Source: Gloeophyllum trabeum ATCC 11539 (Eukaryota; Basidiomycota; Agaricomycetes; Gloeophyllales; Gloeophyllaceae). Taken from it: a DNA stretch of 64,000 nt. Shown in pieces: positions 56,575 to 64,000 of the stretch (position 1 is the stretch's first letter; every line of letters starts with the position of its first letter). Made by a program: the position numbers and the translations under genes. The notes beneath the pieces are model-generated. The model was not told where the DNA came from, did not search any database, and worked only from the letters and a program-made list of their open reading frames with translations. The stretch lies in the NCBI RefSeq assembly GCF_000344685.1, contig NW_006920414.1:586463-650462 (forward strand), in the 5' to 3' direction.

Positions 56575-56966
56575 TTTTAGGATTGGATCTTCTCCCATGA
56601 CTTAGGATCGCACGACCGAGTGTGTATGTATGATAGAGTTACTGACATAGATCGGGCCTCGGGATGTATTGCAATGCGACCGAAATGACATCTACTGTAT
56701 TGGTTCCGCGTGTAGACGATGCACAGACGAAGAAGCATGTGTGGTGGAAACGTAGCAATGAACAGCATAATGATATCGAACAACAGCGACAACCCCATCA
56801 ACCCAGACAGTTTTGATACATCCTGCGAGCACAAGCGTCGTAAAACCCTAAGATATGATATATATGGAAAGGACTGGACGTGCGTAGGCGAGCACTGTGG
56901 GATAGAATGAACCCGGCCATTTTTTTGTTTCTTCATCTGAGGTTGTTCGACATCCTTCCGCGACTA
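56575..56966. other. Convergent 3' intergenic region
   Basis: About 390 bp between the transporter stop and the stop of the minus-strand disordered protein gene. No gene seen. Confidence 0.5.
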
Positions 56967-57875
56967 TCAGATCCTGATATGACGCGCCTCCACCTGCGTG
57001 GGGGCGATGTGGGCGAGCGACATCCTGGCGCTGGTGTTGCCCAGGAGACGCCGGTTGGCGGGGGTAGGGGATACGGGGAAAGGGGCAGGGGCAGGAGACC
57101 AGTGATATAGTCTAGGAGTGACGGATGGAGGCGGGGAAGGGGTCATGTAGGCGGCTGGCGTCTGAGGGGCCGGAGGAGGGGTAGTGAGGCGAGGAGGGGG
57201 AGTGGGAGGCGTCGCGGGCGCTCGAGCGCGCACGACGATTGGCGTGATGTCGGACGTTCGAGTGGTGATCGCCCGGTCAATGGCGCGGCTGGGTAGGTTA
57301 TTTGGCGTATCCAACCTGTCTCTGGCTCGGAACGCCATATTGTACAGGGAAGGTATATCCCCAGCTCGGTAGGCATGGGGCGCCTCCGGACGGTCGTGTA
57401 GCACCCGCGTGCGCGTCAGACCACCGGCAGTACGCTCAGTCTGGTTGACGGGCACGCGAACAACGAGAGGGACATAGCCGCCGGGATAGTCACCTCTGTC
57501 CGACCCTGCATCCTCCGAAGCAGCGCCCTCCATAGGACTTTCCCTGCCGCTCGCAGTTCCCTCGCTTGATCCAGAACTCACATCACTAGCGTCCTCGATG
57601 ACCACGACGCCCGCACCAGCGGACGCGTGGCTAGGGGTGGCCCTGCCTGGAGACGGCGATCTGCTCGAGTTGCTTCCTCCCTCCCTCAACTCCGGCCTCG
57701 GCTCCTGGTCCACAAAGGCCTCGTAGACCGCGTCGTCGCTCTCGAACCACTCCTCCGAGTCAGGGTCGAACGCGTTCTGCGTCCACTTTTCGTACGCAGG
57801 ATACGCTACGTCGGGTTCGACTCTGACCGCGGGGGCAGAGTCGCGGAAGGCACCAGAGAAGAGGGGTCGGCCCAT
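56967..57875 (-). CDS. Disordered, Pro/Ser-rich protein of unknown function
   Basis: 302-residue intronless frame from an ATG at 57875. Starts MGRPLFSGAFRDSAPAVRVE; the N-terminal 60 residues are acidic/aromatic (AYEKWTQNAFDPDSEEWFES), then Ser/Gly-rich. A segment AGDIPSLYNMAFRARDRLDT may be a short structured motif. The C-terminal third is Pro-rich (ATPPTPPPRLTTPPPAPQTP). A hydrophobic-acidic patch VVVIEDASDVSSG resembles a SUMO-interacting motif. I do not recognise the family. Open length and codon use support a real gene. Confidence 0.55.
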   Translation of the reverse strand: MGRPLFSGAFRDSAPAVRVEPDVAYPAYEKWTQNAFDPDSEEWFESDDAVYEAFVDQEPRPELREGGSNSSRSPSPGRATPSHASAGAGVVVIEDASDVSSGSSEGTASGRESPMEGAASEDAGSDRGDYPGGYVPLVVRVPVNQTERTAGGLTRTRVLHDRPEAPHAYRAGDIPSLYNMAFRARDRLDTPNNLPSRAIDRAITTRTSDITPIVVRARAPATPPTPPPRLTTPPPAPQTPAAYMTPSPPPSVTPRLYHWSPAPAPFPVSPTPANRRLLGNTSARMSLAHIAPTQVEARHIRI

Positions 57876-58425
57876 TTTTTTGAGATAGTGATACAGGGAA
57901 GACTGACGGGGTATTGAGGGACAGGAAGGGTATTTACGACGCGGTTCGCGGTTGTGGAGAGGCGATTGCTCGAAGACGCGCCACGCAGTAACCGGACTTT
58001 AGGGCAGGCTGCGGCCGAAGAGCGGAGGCTTAAAACTTCAGCTCTTTCCCTTTCCGGAACAATGTGGCTGCTGTGGCTGTTCATCGCGCATGGCGGGTCC
58101 TTGATGAGTGCGATGTGCTGTACAGGGATGACATGTCTTTCGAGCAGCTGTGGGGAGATGTATAGACGCAAACCATATTTCCACCACCCTTCTGCGGTGG
58201 TTGAAGTGCATTCAGAAATTTCTATTCGTCTCCCCTCTACACCCGCAGCGGCGCTCAAGTGACTTGCATGAGTCAGCCGGCGGTCCGGCTAGAAAGGATA
58301 CGATAGATGATGGACTCCTATGATTTTGAATACTATGAAACATCATGACGCCGTGATATGTTGGACCCGACATACATATGTTATATTTCTGGACTGTTCT
58401 CAATGACCGACGTCGATTGTGGCAG
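57876..58425. other. Intergenic region, nothing recognised
   Basis: 550 bp between the disordered-protein start and the Rpp40-like stop. No clear gene; the short plus-strand frame at 57954-58262 has no family resemblance. Confidence 0.4.
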
Positions 58426-59934
58426 CTAGCCCCAGCGCATATCCCACTTGCTGGCCGTCTCCGCCATCGCCCACGTTGCCTCTCTAACGCCCGTCTCCGG
58501 GTCCTCTGGAACGCCCCGGCTTTCTCTGCCTTCGGCGTTCTCGAGAATTAGGGACCATGTGCATTCCGCGTCTTCTGTGACCACCCGTATCGGCGGTGCC
58601 TTGGGAGGGGCCGGCAGGTAACAGACCGGCGAATTATATGGACAGTGTGATGTTACGGAAGATAAGGGGGGACGGTGCTCACTTCTCGAGCGTAGCAAAG
58701 TAACCGGAGTCATATTAGCTCTCCTGCCGTCCCAAAGCGTTGCAGTAGAACTCACACCAAGAAGTTTATCACCGATTGAATAAATTCCGGAGAAAGGAAT
58801 CCCGTCCATTGCAGGTGGACGACGTTCCCGACGTATGACGGGTCCGGGGGGCTATATATCGCGACAAAGGGGTCAACCCTGTCGTTTGCTGCCAGCCTGG
58901 ACCCGCCATTTGCTATATGTCAGGGGGGATCTTCAAATAATTTGGTAAAGAATACTATCACCTCTGTGAACCAAGGGACACCAGACCGACCCATTCAAAT
59001 ATTTCGGACATGCCCTCCTCCCAGTCGTCCTTGGCATCCTCGCCTTTCAAAGGACACGGCGTTATCGAAGGCCTCGGAATATGCACCTGCGTCCGTCTGG
59101 TTACTTGAGGCTTCGCATTGGGGGTGCTGTGAGGGAAAGGGGGCTGAAAACCTAGGTTCCATTAAAGCGGTGACCAAACTTAGGTTGGTCTACCTTACCT
59201 CCTACGGAGCAGCTGAACAAGATATCCCACCCTCCAGCGTTTTCTTCTCTCCTCTGATCCCAAGCTTTAAGTGCACCCTTGTACCTCTCCCAATTTTTGG
59301 GTGTTTCAAGCTGCTTCCGTAACGGTATTCGAATGACTAGGATAACACCTCAGATAGGCAGTGATGTATTGCCCGCCACAACGCACTGTACTGCTCAGGT
59401 GCCTCTCTGAATTTGAAAGGGAGCTTGGAGCCGACGAGCCCTAATGTCTCGTACGTGTCTTTAGCGACCTGAAGGGTCAGGGTTCCTCGCGGATCGATGC
59501 ACCAGTAGTCATCTGACAAGGGTGATGGGAGGGGTAGAGCTGAAAAGCTAGCGCTACTACGTGGACTTTCAGGTGTGTACCTCCCACAATTGACTCCAAG
59601 GTTGGAAACAAACCTTTCATGTCCATGGCTGTCGACGAAAGAACTTGCGTACTCGAAAACAGGCAGCAAGCCTACCTTGGCCCTATTGTATGATGCTTCT
59701 AGGTTCTGTAAGGAGTCCAGGAGGTTGGTCTGGGATCGCTGTGAATCACTGCCCATGGACACGACTACATCGATCTGCAAGGAATGAGTTATGCCTACTA
59801 TGCGATGCTTAAAGAAATGACGAACGGACTTGTTGGCTGAAAGGGTAAGCGGATGCCAACTGTGAAATCTTTGGAGCTGGTAGAGTACCGGTACGTAGCA
59901 TCGTACGGGATGTGCTAGGAGAGGATAGGTCCAT
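58426..59934 (-). CDS. RNase P/MRP subunit Rpp40-like protein
   Basis: Predicted protein subunit of nuclear RNase P (tRNA 5' processing). It emerges only when several exons are joined. An ATG at 59934 (MDLSSPSTSRTML) leads to TGTLPAPKISQLASAYPFSQ, spliced in phase 0 to QIDVVVSMGSDSQRSQ. Then GTLTLQVAKDTYETLGLVG, which matches the DKDTYEETGLQG element of human RPP40, PLRKQLETPKNWERYKGALK, DWEEGMSEIFEWVGLVSLGS, ANDRVDPFVAIYSPPDPSYV, GNVVHLQWTGFLSPEFIQSV and SSVTSHCPYNSPVCYLP. Order and spacing follow RPP40 across its whole length. The C-terminus ends SKWDMRWG. Exon boundaries in the middle (59000-59340) are not all settled. Confidence 0.72.
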
Positions 59935-62446
59935 TCTGTCTCGCGGGGTTCCTCAAGTAGTGGGTAGTTAATGCACTGGCAGGGCCGAATCGAACCGGAG
60001 TCTTCGCCCAGTTCAGACAGTGACTTTTATCTACTAGGAAATGAGCTGTATACGCCGAGTCTCTGTACCACAACGCGTTGTTCCTTACGTTTCAAATGTG
60101 ATCTTTCACGATCTCGGTCAAATCCTGAGGTTGTTAAAGATGCTTGAGATTCGCGCGTCAAATGGAAGTCCGGATCGAAGCGTCTCCCAAACCCCAGACT
60201 AGGGTCAGTAGTACCGGTCACTTTCTCCGGAGGACCACTGTACTGTGCAATCGTAACACGTTGTGATGCGGCTGGGATATAATACAATCACACTCTCAAA
60301 ATACATATGACAGTCATGGTCAGAGAAAAAATAATACAGGGAGGTAGGTGAACTCCTTGGTTGACTGTAGAGTAAGTTCGCGATTGGATATCAAAGAAAG
60401 GTATGGCTAGCATTCCATGTCCAATTATGACTAAGAAACGGCGGCATTTGGCGTCTGGGGCATAGTATCCCCTTCATCAGTACTCCATCTTCACGCCTTC
60501 ACGTCAAAGACATAGAAGTCGTCATGTTCGCTGGAAGTGCGATTATAGCTAGACCTGCGAGAGGGGAATAACGGGACGTCTATATTCTGTCGACTGTCTG
60601 AATCTGAATACCGTTCACAGCATGGATGAGCGACGAAAAGATACGTTGTGGACCGAAGATGAGATGCGCACCGGAACGGCGCCAGTCATGCCATGCGCCC
60701 ACTGAAACTAGCATGCTGATGATAAACCCGAATAGGGTCGAGTTGTTTCCGAGGATCATGGTGATCAAGGATAGAGGCTTCTTCCAAGTCTCCGTCCTGA
60801 TCGTACAAGGATACCCTCCCTCAATATCCTTGTGGTGCAGATCTCTCGACGCAAGATTCTAGAATGGAACCGCATGAGCTCGACGCGGCAGTCGATGTGA
60901 CACGAAAAGCCTACCAATACGGTATAGAGGGTATTGAGACTGTGAGCCCTCATCTGAGTTATTATCTGCAGTTCATCGAACCAATCGCTTGGTTGAGCTT
61001 TTGTGGCCTCGAATGCATCCGCAATATCGATCGTATGCTGTCAGTGTCAGCTGTAGACCACAACCATCTGATGGGCAGGGCCAAACTCGGCACGATCCGA
61101 AGTGGCCACGTTAGGTAAGTACTGGAAGCCATCGAGCCACACAGAGAAGTCGAATAGTCTGTTCGGATGTATCGACGTATCGTTAGCCGGGCAGCCAGTC
61201 ACGTCACCGTACGACGGTAAGAAGAGGAAAGGAAATGCGCCATTGGGGAAGTCTAGTCTGTCGAGGATAGACACTCTGAAGATTGCTATCTGGGAAGGGA
61301 GAAGATTAACCTACTGCTGGAAGTATTGCGCCCCCATTCCGAACACCTTGGCTTGAACCAAGTTTTGGCTCTCTTCGGCCCAAGTGCGTACGGACACGAC
61401 ATTGGTTATTAACGGACCCCTGCCCTGCGTCATGACATTCTGAGGAAGTGGCGTAAGATCAACTGGCTAACCCTGAGCAATGATGCGACCCACCCAAGTA
61501 TGTAGGAAGACCGGCATATATAAGGTCCTATGGCAGGCTAGGTAGATCTGGGCCCCGGTATTAATCATGCTCAATGCACAAACTCCCAGGAACCAGACGG
61601 TGAATCGATTTCTGAATGGTTTCGATAGATGATTTCGGCACCGGATATCTTGAGACCCGCGTGGTTTAGCATCAGCCCCGTAACATAAGCCGCACATAGC
61701 TCACGGTACAAACGGCAGGAACCCTGCGAGAGAACTGAAAGCTCTTCCCATGGCGTTCCCTGGAGGACTTGGAATGAAGCAGAGAGCACAGGAACCCAAA
61801 CCCAAGGACAAAGAGAGAAAACGATACTGGGTCCAGACTTCCCGGCGACATGATATACAGGTATTTGCCCCTATTGCATCTTCACCCTAAGTGGTGATCG
61901 GGGATCATTACCACAAGCTCCAAGCCTAGCATACGGGCAATAGCGCGAAGGCAATGTTCATGTCCTTCCATAATATAAGTATAAGGGAAAGCAACTTTAA
62001 CAAGCTCGCCAACCCAAGCTGCATTAATTCCAGAAGAAATAACCGACCATTTACAACATGGACGAAGAAAAATGCGGACTTCAGGCAAGCCCCTGTCCAC
62101 GCAGGGAGACTTATGAAACAAGATAGGCTTCCCCATTAGCGGAGTCCTAGTACACGCAGCAACAGGTAGCAGCAGCGTCAAACCGTAAAACAGTGTCTAG
62201 CATCAATAGTCAAGGGTGACAAATACCATTTATGGAATTTATGACATAGTGGGTGGTCACGTGCAACGCTGCCACCTCCAGAGAGACGCGACTTGTTCCT
62301 TCATGGCCGCGGTTACTCTGAAATCCATTGCGTCGTAAGGAATGCTACACTAGACTCTGATTTTCATAAGGCTGTCGACACCCAACATTACCAATACTCT
62401 GGACTTTTGAAACACGAGTAGGAAAGTTCAGTAAATTCCATTTGAT
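59935..62446. other. Unresolved 2.5-kb region with scattered coding-like fragments
   Basis: No gene can be assembled with confidence. Minus-strand pieces look protein-like: ISSGINAAWVGELVKVAFPY (about 62010), FTVWFLGVCALSMINTGAQI (about 61570), LDRLDFPNGAFPFLFLPSYG (about 61230) and ILGNNSTLFGFIISMLVSVG (about 60720). Several are hydrophobic and could be membrane helices of one multi-exon protein. Stops lie between them; introns could remove some. A tRNA-like GAATCGAACC string at about 59987 has no matching cloverleaf. Confidence 0.3.
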
Positions 62447-63481
62447 ATGTCGCAAGGCGAGCTGTCCCGAGCGTCTCTGGAACTCACCCATGTTCTATGT
62501 GAGACATACGAAGCACCGGGCTCGCGAACCAACCTGACTGGTTGCTCTAGATGATCCCTCTTCCACGACATCGTTCCTGCTGGCGCTGCTCACGCTAAGC
62601 CCCATTTTATTGATGGTATGATATCTCATTCTCTGCATGATTCTTCCTCACGTAAGGATAGGCATCCTACGCTGCCCTTTCGGTGTATACAAGGGAGCTC
62701 GTGATTATTGAAATGTGGGCTGGCCAGTTCATCTGCGAAGGATTTAACTGGGTCCTGAAGCGTCTGATAAAGCAGGATCGTCCCGAAGGTCGGTATATTT
62801 TGCTCAACCGGTTTTTCTATAGCCCTTCCTTTACTACGCTTCCATACTGGATGATTACTCCATGCTAACTACGCCATTTAGACAGCTTGGGCCATGGCTA
62901 CGGCTTCCCTTCTTCGCACAGCCAGAATATGGGATACTTCGCCTCGTTCCTGATGTGCCATATGTACTTCCGGCATAGGTTCGCAACTTCGGGAAACAGG
63001 ACGTTAGACCGTGCCTGGAGGGTATTCTTATATTTAGCTCTTGCGGCATGGGCGGGAACAGTAGCGTACTCTCGGTCTGTCAACCCTCATTCCTGACATT
63101 CGTCCCCAGTCCGCACTGCTAACGAGGGACGTTGATTTCTTCAGATACCGCTTGACTTACCACACACCCCACCAGATCTTATGGGGCCTCGGTATCGGAA
63201 TTTTGTATGGTGTCGTGTTCTACGGCCTCACGGAGTTGATACCGATCCGAAGACCAGACAGCCTCCTGGGCCGATTCAGGCGCGGTCTGCTGTTGAACCC
63301 ACTCTCTGAGTGGATTGAGCTCAAGGATGGATGGCTTGTATACCCGGACGGTGGGCGGGCGGAGGAGTGGAAGGTATGGCGGAACAGGCTACAGAAAGGC
63401 GAGAAGGTCGAAGGGCGGATGGAACGTCCGTTACCATGGGTAGCGGATTCAGGGCTCGACAGAGGCCGTAAAGAACTATAG
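62447..63481 (+). CDS. Dolichyl-diphosphate phosphatase (DOLPP1/Cax4-like)
   Basis: ER membrane phosphatase that recycles dolichyl pyrophosphate for N-glycosylation. Starts MSQGELSRASLELTHVLYDD; five introns are removed in phase. PAP2-superfamily motifs: KRLIKQDRPE (motif 1), YGFPSSHSQNMGYFA (motif 2), and YSRYRLTYHTPHQILWG (motif 3, formed across the last intron, with catalytic His). The SSHSQ and HTPHQ wording is diagnostic of dolichyl-diphosphate phosphatases rather than general lipid phosphate phosphatases. The C-terminus is longer than in yeast, with a DGWLVYPDGGRAEEWKVW segment. Ends at 63481. Confidence 0.93.
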
Positions 63482-63840
63482 GGATATCGGGTCTGAGCTG
63501 GTTTATGTTATTTGAAGGTTCTGGCATAGCGATCTTAACAAACTATGCTTGATATAAACACAAAAGGATCATGTCCTGATGTGGCATGCACATAGCATGC
63601 GATCACCTCGGATTCGACAGCCACAAAAAGCCACAAAGGTCCCAACGGGCTATGCCGTAATCACGTGCAGCCCGTGTACTCACCCTCACCGAGGAAAGTG
63701 GAAAATACGCCGCAAAGATCGCGATGGTCGACTGATCTCTACCGCTAAACTTATTGCTTATTATTATGTCTTGGATCTCATTTACTTATACTTCACTTCG
63801 GAAAGTTAGGATACCAATATTCACCTTCACTGGCAGGGCT
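63482..63840. other. Intergenic region, nothing recognised
   Basis: About 360 bp between two plus-strand genes; AT-rich around 63740-63800. No gene seen. Confidence 0.45.
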
Positions 63841-64000
63841 ATGTCTACGGCGCAGGCACTCGCTCCTGGTGCCAATAATGCAAGCGATCTACCAGCTTCA
63901 CCTATCCCAATATTTACGACGGTGGCCTCCTTCAGGGAATGGAGGAGGAAGGCCTTTGATGAAAAGAAAACGGTTGGGTTCGTGCCGACGATGGGGGCCC
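63841..64000 (+). CDS. Pantoate-beta-alanine ligase (pantothenate synthase), 5' part
   Basis: ATP-dependent ligase joining pantoate and beta-alanine in vitamin B5 and CoA synthesis. Only the first 53 codons are in the window. ATG at 63841, then PIFTTVASFREWRRK and KTVGFVPTMGA, the latter being the start of the PanC nucleotide-binding motif (normally followed by LHxGH). The N-terminal 20 residues are not mitochondrial-like. The frame is open to the window end. Confidence 0.88.
   Translation, partial: MSTAQALAPGANNASDLPASPIPIFTTVASFREWRRKAFDEKKTVGFVPTMGA

Noticed and set aside
58426..58809. Independent 127-residue small protein starting MDGIPFSG
   Set aside because: The upstream and downstream exons show that this frame is the C-terminal end of the Rpp40-like gene; its first residues are read in another frame.
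59960..60030. tRNA-like string (GAATCGAACC) on the minus strand
   Set aside because: The T-loop-like GGTTCGATTC is present but its stem does not pair well and no matching acceptor stem lies about 70 nt away.

Overview
The window is nuclear DNA from a filamentous basidiomycete, most likely an Agaricomycete of the polypore type. The evidence is many 45-70 nt GT-AG introns, compact divergent and convergent gene pairs, a DNMT5-type DNA methyltransferase, Agaricomycete-style BTB proteins, and a ubiquitin-S27a fusion gene. Coding DNA is GC-rich. One 552-base run of N (18446-18997) marks an assembly gap.

Layout. 1-2.6 kb: GlcNAc kinase (-) inside one arm of an inverted duplication. 4.6-5.8 kb: secreted GH16 glucanase. 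6.3-8.0 kb: a protein with five tandem Zn2Cys6 clusters. 8.3-9.3 kb: a helix-hairpin-helix-like gene, possibly decayed. 9.6-13.2 kb: two neighbouring genes that share a CxxC-x19/20-H-x3-C finger. 13.8-16.8 kb: a sirtuin (-) divergent from PEX7 (+). 16.6-18.0 kb: the other arm of the inverted duplication, with a broken GlcNAc kinase. 17.7-19.9 kb: a degenerate tandem array, the gap, and a one-TM protein gene. 20.8-22.0 kb: an HMG-CoA synthase copy that has lost its catalytic segment. 22.5-23.0 kb: CRIPT.

23.4-30.4 kb: a DNMT5-type methyltransferase/SNF2 ATPase (-). It is followed by a PAP2 phosphatase, a CID-domain RNA polymerase II CTD-binding protein (-), EMC5 (-), ZW10 (+), an RFC small subunit (-) and ubiquitin-eS31 (+). 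42.3-49.4 kb: an EFM7-like methyltransferase, two BTB proteins and the intact HMG-CoA synthase. 50.6-53.4 kb: a Vps9/CUE Rab5 GEF. 54.1-56.6 kb: an MFS transporter. 57-60 kb: a disordered protein and an RNase P Rpp40-like subunit. 62.4-63.5 kb: dolichyl-diphosphate phosphatase. The window ends inside pantothenate synthase.

Two segmental duplications stand out. One is inverted (1-2.6 kb against 16.6-18.0 kb): each arm keeps one intact gene and a ruined copy of the other. The second is direct (19.7-22.3 kb against 42.3-47.1 kb): it carries HMG-CoA synthase with its promoter and a piece of the TM-protein gene. The replication-linked genes (DNMT5 with a PIP-box, and an RFC subunit) both have ACGCGT (MCB-like) motifs in their upstream regions. 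Exon joins were made by eye from frame, splice sites and family similarity; no database search was run.
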